Positions 8,466 to 19,216 of a stretch of 64,000 nucleotides of DNA are shown here, piece by piece. The notes beneath the pieces are model-generated. The model was not told the DNA's origin and ran no database searches. It saw nothing but the letters and a program-made list of their open reading frames with translations. The translations under genes were made by a program, and so were the position numbers. The stretch comes from Flavonifractor sp052065355 (lineage in GTDB: Bacteria; Bacillota; Clostridia; Oscillospirales; Oscillospiraceae), in contig NZ_JBQHUF010000015.1 in NCBI RefSeq assembly GCF_052065355.1, forward strand, positions 31,305-95,304, given 5' to 3'. Positions within the stretch are counted from its first letter, which is position 1. Every line of letters starts with the position of its first letter.

Positions 8466-8511
8466 TTTCATTTGTTAAAAACCAATTTCTTTATTATTGG
8501 AGGAATAGATT

Positions 8512-10371
<1,860 letters not shown>

Positions 10372-10381
10372 TAGCCGGAGC

Positions 10382-10411
10382 AAAGCGGCGGGGGCTTGCC
10401 CCCGCTGCTTT
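10382..10411 (+). terminator. dnaK-dnaJ intergenic hairpin (weak terminator or mRNA stabiliser)
   Basis: AAAGCGGCGGGGGC and its near-complement GCCCCCGCTGCTTT form a GC-rich stem with a two-base loop and only three T residues after it. Probably lowers dnaJ expression relative to dnaK or protects the dnaK 3' end. Confidence 0.55.
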
Positions 10412-10435
10412 CCGTGTGTAAAGAGGTGAACACCA

Positions 10436-11599
10436 ATGCCTGAACAGAAACGAGATTATTACGAGGTCCTGGGGGTATCCAAAGGGGTCTCTGACGACGA
10501 ACTGAAAAAGGCCTACCGCAAGCTGGCCAAAAAGTACCACCCGGACCTGAACCCCGGCGACAAGGAGGCCGAGGCCAAGTTCAAGGAGGTCAATGAGGCC
10601 TACGAGGTACTGTCCGATAAGGAAAAGCGAGCCAAATACGACCAGTTTGGCCACGCGGGTGTAGACCCCAACTTCGGCGCAGGCGGCTTTGGCGGCGGCG
10701 GGTTCGGTGGTTTCGATATGGGCGACATCGACCTTGGGGACATCTTTGGTTCCTTCTTCGGCGGCGGATTCGGCGGCGGCAGCGGCAGCCGTCAGCGCAC
10801 CGGCCCCATGAAGGGCGAGACTCTGCGGGCCGCAGTCACCATCACCTTTGAGGAGGCCGCCTTCGGCTGCGAGAAGGAGATCGTCCTCAACCGCACCGAG
10901 ACCTGTGATGACTGCCACGGCACCGGCTGCGCCCCCGGCACCACCGCTGAGGTGTGCCCCGACTGCCACGGCAGCGGCACCATCCGCATCCAGCGGGGCG
11001 GCGGCGCCTTTACCTTCGCTACCACCACCACCTGCCCCAAGTGCGGCGGCAAAGGCAAGATCATCCATCAGCCCTGCAAGTCCTGCAACGGCACCGGCAC
11101 CACCCGGAAGCAGCGGAAGATCACCGTCAATATCCCCGCCGGTATCGACAACGGCCAGGCGGTCTCCCTCCGGGGCCAGGGCGGCGCGGGCCGCAACGGC
11201 GGGCCCGCCGGCGACCTGCTCATCAGCGTCACTGTACGTCCTCACCCCTTCTTCAAGCGTGAGGGCACATCGGTGTACCTGGACCACCCGGTCACCTTCC
11301 TTCAGGCCACCCTGGGCGCGGAGCTGGAGATCCCCACCATCGATGGCAAGGTGAAATGGAACCTGCCCGCCGGTACCCAGCCGGGCACCACCTTCCGGCT
11401 GCGGGGCAAGGGCATTCCCAGCGTCAACGGCCGGGGCCGGGGCGACCAGTTCGTCACCGTAAACGTGCAGGTGCCTACCAATCTGAGCCACGAGCAGAAG
11501 GAGGCGCTGCGTGCCTATGGCGAAGCCATGGGCGAGATTCAACCGGGTCCGGTGGACAGCGTAAAATCTTTCTTTGACAAAAAGAAGAAGAAGAAATAA
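10436..11599 (+). CDS. dnaJ: co-chaperone DnaJ (Hsp40)
   Basis: Delivers substrates to DnaK and stimulates its ATPase. The 387 residues comprise a J domain with HPD at 35-37, a Gly/Phe linker (GGFGGGGFGGFDMG) and a zinc domain with four CxxCxGxG repeats (CDDCHGTG, CPDCHGSG, CPKCGGKG, CKSCNGTG), then C-terminal beta domains and a lysine-rich end. Type I DnaJ. Last gene of the heat-shock operon, followed by a terminator. Confidence 0.97.
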   Translation: MPEQKRDYYEVLGVSKGVSDDELKKAYRKLAKKYHPDLNPGDKEAEAKFKEVNEAYEVLSDKEKRAKYDQFGHAGVDPNFGAGGFGGGGFGGFDMGDIDLGDIFGSFFGGGFGGGSGSRQRTGPMKGETLRAAVTITFEEAAFGCEKEIVLNRTETCDDCHGTGCAPGTTAEVCPDCHGSGTIRIQRGGGAFTFATTTTCPKCGGKGKIIHQPCKSCNGTGTTRKQRKITVNIPAGIDNGQAVSLRGQGGAGRNGGPAGDLLISVTVRPHPFFKREGTSVYLDHPVTFLQATLGAELEIPTIDGKVKWNLPAGTQPGTTFRLRGKGIPSVNGRGRGDQFVTVNVQVPTNLSHEQKEALRAYGEAMGEIQPGPVDSVKSFFDKKKKKK

Positions 11600-11604
11600 A
11601 ATAG

Positions 11605-11637
11605 GAGGATGAGTGCATACTCATCCTCTTACTTTTT
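11605..11637 (+). terminator. terminator of the heat-shock operon
   Basis: Perfect GAGGATGAGT/ACTCATCCTC stem with a GCAT loop, followed by TTACTTTTT. The next gene begins about 30 bases later, so some read-through is possible. Confidence 0.88.
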
Positions 11638-11667
11638 GTCTTGATACATCCGGGAGGTGTGTTCCCC

Positions 11668-13599
11668 GTGGGTCCCATCCGATATATCGTCTATCTGTTC
11701 CCCGTACTCACCGTGGCAGCCCTGTTCTACTTCTTCGCCTGGTACGCTCAGACCCAGCGGCGGCCTTTGGCTCAGCAGCTGGATCCGGCACCGGTGAAGC
11801 CGCGGCTGTCCTTCACCGCTCCCTGCCACCCGATGGTGCGAAAGGACGCCATCCTGGCGCTGATCATCACGGTCCTCTACGCGGTTACCGCCTTCGCCCA
11901 CCTGGGGGATACAGAGGCTCCTCAAAGCGCCCGGGATTTTGGGGACGAAACCGCCCAGACCTTCGTGCTGCCGGAGGAAACTCTGGTGTCCAAGATCTGG
12001 TACTTCTGCGGCCTGGGCACCGGTAAATATCAGGTGGAGATTTCCTCGGACGGGGTAACTTGGCTGTCTCTGTGGCAGCGAAAGGATGATCCGGAGGACG
12101 CCAGCAAGATTACCGGCTACTACTGGGCTGACGGAACCGGTTACGGGACCAGCTACGCCATGACCCAGAACTACAACCAGCTGTTCAAGTGGAATGAGAT
12201 TGTTATCGATAACCCTCAGTATATCCGCTATCTGCGTATTACAGGTCAGGCCAACAAGGAGCTGCTGGAGCTGAATGAGGTGGCTTTCTTCGATGCCGAC
12301 GGCAATTTTGTGGATCTGAGTGACGCTACCAATCCTCTGTTCGACGAGCAGGATCTGGTTCCCGAGGCCATCACCTATATGAACAGCGCCTACTTTGACG
12401 AGATCTACCATCCCCGCACCGCTTATGAACACATTCGGGGCGTCTATCCCTACGAGATCACCCATCCGCCCCTGGGTAAGCTCATCATGAGTATCGGCAT
12501 CCGGCTGTTCGGCATGACCCCCTTTGGCTGGCGGTTCATGGGCACTCTGTTTGGGGTGGCGATGCTGCCCCTACTGTATGTGTTCCTGAAAAATCTCTTC
12601 GGCCGCACCTCTATCGCCACCTGCGGCACTATTCTGCTGGCTGCCGACTTCATGCACCTGACTCAGACCCGGCTGGCCACTATCGACACCTACGCTTTCT
12701 TCTTCATCCTGCTCATGTACTGGTTTATGTACCGGTGGCTGGCCCTCCCCGCCGGCGCCTCCTTCAAGACCTGCGCCCTGCCCCTGTTCCTGTCGGGGCT
12801 GTTCTGGGGCATCGGCGCCGCCTCCAAGTGGACGGTCATCTACGGCTGTACCGGCCTGGTGGTGCTCTACTTCATGGGCCTGGTGCTCAAGCTGCGCCAG
12901 TGGCCGGAGGAAACCCGCCATGAGCGCGTCGGCTGGACCGTAAAGATCCTGGCTTGGTCTGTTTTGGTGTTCGCCCTCATTCCCGCCGTGATCTATACTC
13001 TGTCCTACCTGCCCTACGCCGCCGCCTCCGGCGATGTGTCCCTGAGCAATCTCATCCATGAGATGTGGGAAAATCAGAAGTATATGCTCTCCTACCACCA
13101 GGGGGTCACCGACACCCACCCTTACTCCTCCCGGTGGTACCAGTGGCTGCTGGACATCCGTCCCATTCTCTACTATATGGACAACTCGGTATCGGGAGTT
13201 ACCACCCGTTTCGCCGCCTTCGTCAACCCGGTGGTGTGCTGGGGCGGCCTGCTGGCTATCCTGGCCTGCGGCTTCCACGGCATTGTCCGCCGCAGCGGAA
13301 AGGCCCTGTTCATCTTCATCGGCTATCTGGCACAGCTGGTGCCCTGGCTCTTTATCGGGCGGATCACCTTCGCCTACCACTACTTCCCCTCGGTGCTCTT
13401 CCTCATCCTGGCCCTGTGCTATGTGTTCCACACTCTGGCTCAAAAGGAGGAGCTGATTCACTGGAAGCCAGCCATGTACGCCGTCACCGGCGGAGCTGTG
13501 GTGCTGTTTGCCCTGTTCTATCCGGTACTGGTGGGCATCACCTACCCAACCTGGTATGGCACCTGCGTCCTTCGCTGGTTCCCATCCTGGCCGTTTTAA
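11668..13599 (+). CDS. PMT-family (GT39-like) membrane glycosyltransferase
   Basis: About 643 residues. After an N-terminal membrane segment and a periplasmic-type beta domain resembling an F5/8 C fold (VEISSDGVTWLSL), the chain has the PMT signature DEIYHPRTAYEHIRGVYPYE and ten or so membrane helices. A late DTHPYSSRWYQW stretch is typical of protein O-mannosyltransferase relatives that use polyprenyl-phosphate sugars at the outer membrane face. The GTG at 11668 is chosen because GGGAGGTG is well placed; TTG at 11641 and GTG at 11659 are alternatives. Heads a unit with a PHP phosphatase and rpiB. The acceptor (protein or cell-wall polymer) is unknown. Confidence 0.82.
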   Translation: MGPIRYIVYLFPVLTVAALFYFFAWYAQTQRRPLAQQLDPAPVKPRLSFTAPCHPMVRKDAILALIITVLYAVTAFAHLGDTEAPQSARDFGDETAQTFVLPEETLVSKIWYFCGLGTGKYQVEISSDGVTWLSLWQRKDDPEDASKITGYYWADGTGYGTSYAMTQNYNQLFKWNEIVIDNPQYIRYLRITGQANKELLELNEVAFFDADGNFVDLSDATNPLFDEQDLVPEAITYMNSAYFDEIYHPRTAYEHIRGVYPYEITHPPLGKLIMSIGIRLFGMTPFGWRFMGTLFGVAMLPLLYVFLKNLFGRTSIATCGTILLAADFMHLTQTRLATIDTYAFFFILLMYWFMYRWLALPAGASFKTCALPLFLSGLFWGIGAASKWTVIYGCTGLVVLYFMGLVLKLRQWPEETRHERVGWTVKILAWSVLVFALIPAVIYTLSYLPYAAASGDVSLSNLIHEMWENQKYMLSYHQGVTDTHPYSSRWYQWLLDIRPILYYMDNSVSGVTTRFAAFVNPVVCWGGLLAILACGFHGIVRRSGKALFIFIGYLAQLVPWLFIGRITFAYHYFPSVLFLILALCYVFHTLAQKEELIHWKPAMYAVTGGAVVLFALFYPVLVGITYPTWYGTCVLRWFPSWPF

Positions 13600-13611
13600 A
13601 GGAGACGTTTT

Positions 13612-14403
13612 ATGTACTGTTCTGATTACCACACCCACAGTCAGCTCTCTCCCGACAGCGATGCCCCGCTGGCACAGATGGCCCAGGCGGCGGTGGACGC
13701 CGGACTGGACGAGCTGTGCGTCACCGACCACTGCGACCTGCTGAGCCTTCAGGGCGAGCCGGTAGATCACTACGACTGGCCGCCCGCTGTAGCCCAGTAT
13801 CGGGAAGTCGTTCCGCAATTTGCTCCCAAGCTCACCTTAAAGCTGGGTCTGGAGCTGGGCATGGCCCACCTCAATCCCGCCGCCTCCGCAGACATTGTAA
13901 GCCTGCCGGAGCTGGACTTTGTGCTGGGTTCCATCCACAACCTGTCCCCGGAAAAGGGCGGCACCGATTTTTACTATGTCCCCTACCCCGATTCCGCCGC
14001 CTGCTACGCCGCACTGGACGATTATTTTACCTCCATGGCGGCTATGGCCGCCACACCCTACTATGACGTGCTGGCCCACATTATTTACCCCCTGCGGTAC
14101 ATGGAAGCACCGGTGTCTCTGGAGCCGTACTATGAACGAATCCGTTCCATCCTGCGCACCGCTGTGGAAAACGGCCGGGGCATGGAAGTCAACACCTACC
14201 GGGGCCGCACCGTCGCCGAGTGGGAGCCGATTCTGGCACTGTACAAGGACTGCGGCGGCGAGATCCTAACCGTAGGCTCCGACGCCCACGTTCCGGGCGG
14301 TGTGGGCAAGGGAATCCGGGAAGCGCTGGAGCTGATCGCTCACTGCGGCTTCCGGTACATTTGCACCTATGACAAGCATAAGCCTGTGTTCCACAAGCTG
14401 TAA
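13612..14403 (+). CDS. PHP-domain phosphatase, histidinol-phosphatase (HisJ) family
   Basis: A 263-residue trinuclear-metal phosphoesterase. It begins CSDYHTHSQLSPD (metal-binding HTH), then VTDHCD, and LGSIHNL; the C-terminal TVGSDAHVPGGVG is typical of HisJ/HisK. The family dephosphorylates histidinol phosphate, but no other his gene is nearby, so related sugar-phosphate substrates remain possible. AAAGGAG precedes the ATG; 12 bases after the glycosyltransferase and 20 before rpiB. Confidence 0.83.
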   Translation: MYCSDYHTHSQLSPDSDAPLAQMAQAAVDAGLDELCVTDHCDLLSLQGEPVDHYDWPPAVAQYREVVPQFAPKLTLKLGLELGMAHLNPAASADIVSLPELDFVLGSIHNLSPEKGGTDFYYVPYPDSAACYAALDDYFTSMAAMAATPYYDVLAHIIYPLRYMEAPVSLEPYYERIRSILRTAVENGRGMEVNTYRGRTVAEWEPILALYKDCGGEILTVGSDAHVPGGVGKGIREALELIAHCGFRYICTYDKHKPVFHKL

Positions 14404-14423
14404 TAAAGAGAGGAGTTTTTTAC

Positions 14424-14849
14424 ATGATCGCATTGGGTTCCGACCACGGAGGACTGGCCCTGAAGCAGCACGTGATGCAGTATCTGGACGCTCACGGCCT
14501 GGCCTACAAGGACTATGGCTGCTACACTTCTGATAGCTGCGACTACCCCGACTTCGGCCGGGCTGCGGCAGAGGCGGTAGCCAGCGGGGAGTGTGACCGG
14601 GGCATCGTTATCTGCACCACCGGCATCGGCATCTCCATCGCCGCCAACAAGGTGAAGGGCATCCGCTGCGCCCTGTGCAGCGAGCCTCTGTCCGCCGAGA
14701 TGACCCGGCGGCACAACAACGCCAACATGCTGGCCATGGGCGGCGGACTGATTGGCAACAACATGGCCGACAAGATTCTGGACGCCTTCCTCAACACCGA
14801 GTTTGAGGGCGGCCGTCATCAGCGCCGGATCGACAAGCTGGAGGGCTGA
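14424..14849 (+). CDS. rpiB: ribose-5-phosphate isomerase B
   Basis: Interconverts ribose 5-phosphate and ribulose 5-phosphate. The 141 residues match RpiB: SDHGG at 6-10, catalytic Cys64 in IVICTTGIGISIAANK and RRHNNAN. CTTG replaces the more usual CGTG but keeps the cysteine. Last gene of the unit, followed by a bidirectional terminator. Confidence 0.94.
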   Translation: MIALGSDHGGLALKQHVMQYLDAHGLAYKDYGCYTSDSCDYPDFGRAAAEAVASGECDRGIVICTTGIGISIAANKVKGIRCALCSEPLSAEMTRRHNNANMLAMGGGLIGNNMADKILDAFLNTEFEGGRHQRRIDKLEG

Positions 14850-14867
14850 GACAAACAAAAAGCAAAA

Positions 14868-14897
14868 GGACGGGCAGGTTTATAAACCTGCCCGTCC
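14868..14897 (+). terminator. bidirectional intrinsic terminator
   Basis: Perfect 13-bp stem GGACGGGCAGGTT/AACCTGCCCGTCC with TATA loop, followed by CTTTTAT on the plus strand and CTTTTGC on the minus strand. Shared by rpiB and the convergent surface-protein gene. Confidence 0.9.
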
Positions 14898-14918
14898 CTT
14901 TTATATTTGCGGAAAAAT

Positions 14919-17900
14919 TCAGCCCTGATATTGCAGATGGGGCAAACCCTGGAAGGCGTCCTCGGTAATCTTCCAGGTGGTGGTAAACTCAAACTTGGGG
15001 AAAGACTCTTGCGTAGCAGGCACACTCACTGAAGTTCCATCATTGGAGTAAGTGGTTCCAACAACGGACTGATCCACCCGATAACAGTCAAAGCTGATGA
15101 CCACTCTCGCCGTCAGGCCGCCCACATAGGAATCGGCACCGCCGGACACATCTCCGGCAGCATAGCACTGCCCCAGGGTGGTCTCAAGCAGCCAGCCACC
15201 CAGGCCGCCGGCAAATACAGAGGAATTGGTGGACGTTATGGCCTTTCTGGCAGTAACATTGCCCAGCGCGAAGCAGTTACTGATCTTCAGGCGGCTTCCG
15301 CTGCCCAGCAGGCCCCCTACCTGGGTCCCCGAGCTTCCACTGCTGCCGCCCGGATAATTTACCGACACGTTTCCGGTGGCATAGCAACGGGAAATCGCGG
15401 TGCTCTTATACCCGTTCCCACTCTCCACTTTGCCGATCAGACCGCCTGCCATACAGATATTGCTGGCCGTAGCCCGGCTGGATTCGGCCGACACCTGGCA
15501 GTTAGAGAAGCAGTTGGTCACCTGGTTCTCCGGCTTGTTCATCAGGTAGCCCACCAGACCGCCGGCATAAGGCGCGGCTCCGTTGGCGGACACCGGCCCG
15601 CCGGTGGTATAGCAGTTGATGAAATCTGTATTGCGGGAGTCGCCCACCAGGCCGGCGGCGTAAGCCACATCGCCGCCAGCGGTATCGTCATAGGCGCTGA
15701 CACCTCTGGGATCGATCTCCACCCCCAGATTTTTGATGACGGCGTCATAGGCGGAGGCAAACAATCCCGCCAGCTGTTCCTTGCTGGAGGCAGAGATATA
15801 CAACCCGCTGATCTTGTGGCCTCTGCCGTCCAGAGTTCCCTGGAAGCCGTAGATGGGTTCCCACTCGCCGGTAAGCTGGATATCATTGGTCAGGTAGTAG
15901 GTCTTACCCGCAGTATTGGCCCCATCCGACGTGTCGTTGAGCGCCGCCAGTTCCTGGGCGCTGGAGATGGGGATGGCATCCTCCGGCAGAGGATCGGCCG
16001 TAGGATTGGCCAGGAAGCCCAGATTTACTACCGGCGCCACACCCGTAACCGGTACCTCAACGCTCTTGGTAATGCCGCCCTCACTGTAGGAAACCGTAAT
16101 AGATCCGGTTCCTTCCTTTTTGATAAGCAGGTTCTGTGAGGGATAACTCACCAGGACAACGTCGTAATCCGGTTTTATAGTAATATTATAGGTCACGACT
16201 GCGTCCGGTTTACCGTTGGTGTAGTGGGCAGTCACCGTGGGCCTGGCAACAGTTTCGCCCACCTGACCTACAATGGGGTTGGGGGACACCGAGATAGAGG
16301 CCAGCTCCTGGAACACCTTGGCCTCAGAAACCTCATAGGTCAGCGGCTCACAGTAAGGCTGCCGGGTCACGCTGTCCAGACAAAACACCTTGATTTGGGC
16401 ATCTGCCGGAAGCTGGTCAATAGAGGGATAGTGCATGGTAACGGACTTTTTCTCGGTTCCACTGGACAACGCCATGGACTCCACAGCTGACCCCAGCATT
16501 TTTCCGTTCTGATAGGCCGCCGCATAGAGATCCACTGTCTTATCCTTCGGCAGAGTGTTTGTCACGTTAAAGGTGATCTCATAGTCGGTGCGCTTCTCCA
16601 GTTTTGTCTTTTCCATGGCCAGCTTCTGGCTGCTGAAGGTATAGCGGAACGTGCTGGTGGTACCATAGGTGCCGTTCAGTTCCGGCACAGCCCTGATGGT
16701 AATCGGCTCTGGATCCTCAATATGGATCTGAACCTCACCAACGCCGCTGCTTCTGGTAGGGCTTGTTTTGGGATCGCTGCCATCGGTGGTGTAGTAAATG
16801 GTGTAAAACTTATTGGGCGCAGTCAGCTCAATATCCTCCGGAGCCGTGATATCTCCCGCAGCCGGGTCAGCAGTCACACTGGGGACGGCGGACAGATTGT
16901 AGCTGAAGCTGTCGGTCTTTACCTCGTGCTTGCCGTATTTAGCGCACACCTTCAGGGTGGCAGAGTGATCCAGCTCAAAGGGTTCGCTGTAAAGCACGCC
17001 TTCCGTAGCCGGATCGCCGCCGTCCAGGGTATAGTAAAGCTGATAGGACGGGATATTACAACTCAGCGTAATGGTCTGGATCTCGCTGTATGCTCCCGCT
17101 CCAGGGTCGGCGGTGATCTCCGGCTCCGGAAGGGTGTAGGTCCAGTTCTTTTCGGCCGCAATCTGACCGTTGTGCTTGGCATATACTGTCAGCTCTGCAC
17201 TCTTGTAAATGTCAATGGTATCCCCGGGTTCATACGGCGTTTCCATGGCAGTCAGGCCGGGTGCATAATAGGACAGGGTAAGATATGGGGTATCACATGT
17301 CAGCGTGAGATGTACCACATCTTTATACTCTCCCTCTTCCACCGACGGGGTAATGACAGGTTCAGGAAAATCATACTGGAAGGTGGTAATGTCGCTCCAT
17401 TCCTCTTCAAAGGTACTGGCCACACGGAGGGTAGTAGTCTTATAAATCTCAATTCCCTGGTCGGGGTCATACTTCGTTCCATTGACCGTGGGGTCAGAGG
17501 AGCCGTCCACCGTATAATAAATGTCATACTGGGGTACGGAACTGGTCAGCCTTACCGTAAAGGGCTCTGTGTAGTCCCCCTCCAGTTTGTCCGGTGTGAT
17601 TTTAGGGGATATCTTGTAGGTGAAGCTCAGAGGATCTCCCCACTCATCGCCAACCTTTGCCGCCGCAGTCACAGTCGTGTTCTTGAAGATAACGAATGAA
17701 CCGCTAAAGCTGTCCTCGGTGGGAGTGGTGCCGTCAAGGGTATAATAGATCTTCGCACCAGGCGTCTGAGTGGTAAGGGTGATCGTCTGCGGCACAGTTA
17801 TATAGGTACCCGGCGCCGGGCTGGCCTCCACCGGATACTTGGCCGTCTTATACCGGAAGGTACTGACCCGATAGGAATTGGGCTTGTCTTCATCTGCCGC

Positions 17901-19016
17901 ACGCACCCGGACCACAGCACCCTGATTCAACCGAATCGACCCATCGCAGGCCTGCCAGCCTTCGGTCTCTCCGTCGATGGAGTACTCAAGCTGATCGGAT
18001 CCAGGCGCGCGGTCGCTGGTGATCCCAACTGTGACCGGCATATGATACGTACCGGATGGGGGATTGGCTGAAACCGTCAGGTTCTGCATGGCCTGCACAA
18101 CCTGTGCCGTTCCCTCGCTACTTATCCCAAGTTCCCAGCTGCAATCGGAGCAGTTTCCATCCAACGTTGCAGCAAAGGCGGAGCTTTTGATCTCAGCATC
18201 TGATATACGGGTTCCAGTGCCGCTGCCCTCGCTGTAATAGCTATCGGTGACGCTTCCTCTATTCAGGTCGCACAGCGCACTGGTCGATGCGCCTGTAACA
18301 GCGGTTGTACTGTAACAATTATGTATGGTGCCGCTGCTTTCGTTTTTTCCGGAAATGCCGCCCACATTCACGCTGGCACTTGCTTCTGCACCTGCAATAT
18401 TGTATTTTTCGCACGTGCCATACCCATATATCGAACCAGTGATATAGCAGCAGCTGATGGTGCCTCTGTTAATCCCCACCATCCCCCCTACATCCAATGT
18501 AAGGCTGGCAAAACTATGGCTAGCCTTCATGGAAATGGATACGAACATATACATGTTGTCCACATAGCAGCTGTGGATGGTGCCGTCATTCGTCTCCACA
18601 AGCCCGCCAACGGTATAGGTGAGATGCTGGCCGTACGGCCTGCTGGTATCAGTAATCTGGCTGTTCTTCATCCCCAGATTTTTGATGGTCCCGCTATTGG
18701 AGGAAAAGAGAGCGGAGGAACCCTTATACCCTGTAATACAGTTACCCCCACCGTCGTACACTCCGCTTCCGGCGATAGACTGGGACGGCATATAGGAAAC
18801 ATCGCTCAGGTCAATATCGTTGGTCTGTAAAAAATGGGAACCGGAATAGTCCTTTACCACTTTCAGTTGCTCCGGTGTGGACACCAGATAAGGGTCCTCC
18901 TCCGTGCCGCTGCCGCCGTCGAAGGGAGAATCTGCCGCAGTCGCAAAGGGGCTTCCCGCTGGCAGCCAGGCCATGGCCATGGCCAGACATAAGATCAGGC
19001 TCACCAGTTTTTTCAT
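14919..19016 (-). CDS. large secreted repeat protein (GLUG-like and chitobiase-C-terminal-like repeats)
   Basis: A 1365-residue exported protein. A signal peptide (1 to about 28, MKKLVSLILCLAMAMAWLPA) is followed by a GLUG-type beta-helical region (about 40-300, repeated VGGLV, GTIHSCY, VGGMVG units). Then come six repeats of about 80 residues (about 315-805) with the CHB_HEX_C motif (IYYTLDGTTP, IYYTVDGSSDP, LYYTLDGGDP, IYYTTDGSDP), Ig/CARDB-like segments (about 830-1000), and a second GLUG region (about 1010-1365) ending FQGLPHLQYQG. No LPxTG or SLH anchor is visible. The ATG at 19016 is chosen for AAAGGTGA and the signal peptide; an upstream start lacks both. Probably an adhesin or extracellular polymer-binding protein; no catalytic domain recognised. 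Confidence 0.85.
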   Translation of the reverse strand: MKKLVSLILCLAMAMAWLPAGSPFATAADSPFDGGSGTEEDPYLVSTPEQLKVVKDYSGSHFLQTNDIDLSDVSYMPSQSIAGSGVYDGGGNCITGYKGSSALFSSNSGTIKNLGMKNSQITDTSRPYGQHLTYTVGGLVETNDGTIHSCYVDNMYMFVSISMKASHSFASLTLDVGGMVGINRGTISCCYITGSIYGYGTCEKYNIAGAEASASVNVGGISGKNESSGTIHNCYSTTAVTGASTSALCDLNRGSVTDSYYSEGSGTGTRISDAEIKSSAFAATLDGNCSDCSWELGISSEGTAQVVQAMQNLTVSANPPSGTYHMPVTVGITSDRAPGSDQLEYSIDGETEGWQACDGSIRLNQGAVVRVRAADEDKPNSYRVSTFRYKTAKYPVEASPAPGTYITVPQTITLTTQTPGAKIYYTLDGTTPTEDSFSGSFVIFKNTTVTAAAKVGDEWGDPLSFTYKISPKITPDKLEGDYTEPFTVRLTSSVPQYDIYYTVDGSSDPTVNGTKYDPDQGIEIYKTTTLRVASTFEEEWSDITTFQYDFPEPVITPSVEEGEYKDVVHLTLTCDTPYLTLSYYAPGLTAMETPYEPGDTIDIYKSAELTVYAKHNGQIAAEKNWTYTLPEPEITADPGAGAYSEIQTITLSCNIPSYQLYYTLDGGDPATEGVLYSEPFELDHSATLKVCAKYGKHEVKTDSFSYNLSAVPSVTADPAAGDITAPEDIELTAPNKFYTIYYTTDGSDPKTSPTRSSGVGEVQIHIEDPEPITIRAVPELNGTYGTTSTFRYTFSSQKLAMEKTKLEKRTDYEITFNVTNTLPKDKTVDLYAAAYQNGKMLGSAVESMALSSGTEKKSVTMHYPSIDQLPADAQIKVFCLDSVTRQPYCEPLTYEVSEAKVFQELASISVSPNPIVGQVGETVARPTVTAHYTNGKPDAVVTYNITIKPDYDVVLVSYPSQNLLIKKEGTGSITVSYSEGGITKSVEVPVTGVAPVVNLGFLANPTADPLPEDAIPISSAQELAALNDTSDGANTAGKTYYLTNDIQLTGEWEPIYGFQGTLDGRGHKISGLYISASSKEQLAGLFASAYDAVIKNLGVEIDPRGVSAYDDTAGGDVAYAAGLVGDSRNTDFINCYTTGGPVSANGAAPYAGGLVGYLMNKPENQVTNCFSNCQVSAESSRATASNICMAGGLIGKVESGNGYKSTAISRCYATGNVSVNYPGGSSGSSGTQVGGLLGSGSRLKISNCFALGNVTARKAITSTNSSVFAGGLGGWLLETTLGQCYAAGDVSGGADSYVGGLTARVVISFDCYRVDQSVVGTTYSNDGTSVSVPATQESFPKFEFTTTWKITEDAFQGLPHLQYQG

Positions 19017-19067
19017 CGTATCACCTTTCCTTTTTTTGTTTGCCTGTCTCCGTTTTGATTTTAGTAT

Positions 19068-19090
19068 ATCACTGGAAAAGAGTTCTTGAA
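19068..19090 (-). promoter_or_regulatory. candidate promoter of the surface-protein gene
   Basis: On the minus strand a TTTCAA box is followed after 17 bp by TATACT just upstream of the leader. The -35 box is weak. It overlaps the region where a plus-strand eut promoter would lie. Confidence 0.45.
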
Positions 19091-19091
19091 A

Positions 19092-19108
19092 GTATGCTCT
19101 GTGCATAC
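19092..19108 (+). other. small hairpin in the eutG leader
   Basis: GTATGC and GCATAC form a perfect six-base stem with a five-base loop (TCTGT), 21 bases ahead of the leader terminator. The position recalls a regulatory hairpin, but the A1/G4 hexaloop expected for an EutV (ANTAR) target is not evident. Confidence 0.35.
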
Positions 19109-19129
19109 CCTTCGGACATATTTTTGAAC

Positions 19130-19158
19130 TGTGCGGCCAAGGCCGCACATATTTTTTG
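19130..19158 (+). terminator. leader terminator upstream of the eut operon (attenuator candidate)
   Basis: TGTGCGGCC-AA-GGCCGCACA followed by TATTTTTT: a strong plus-strand intrinsic terminator 58 bases before eutG. No plus-strand gene ends here (the upstream gene is on the minus strand), so its natural role is to control read-through into eut. Confidence 0.75.
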
Positions 19159-19216
19159 TCCTTTTTCCCATACTAACCCTGTCTCAAAACCACTGGAAAG
19201 GCAGGGAAAAGCCATA

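Noticed and set aside
19092..19158. EutV (ANTAR) antitermination target at eutG
   Set aside because: Two hairpins are present but their loops (TCTGT and AA) do not fit the A1/G4 hexaloop pattern, so only an attenuator is claimed.
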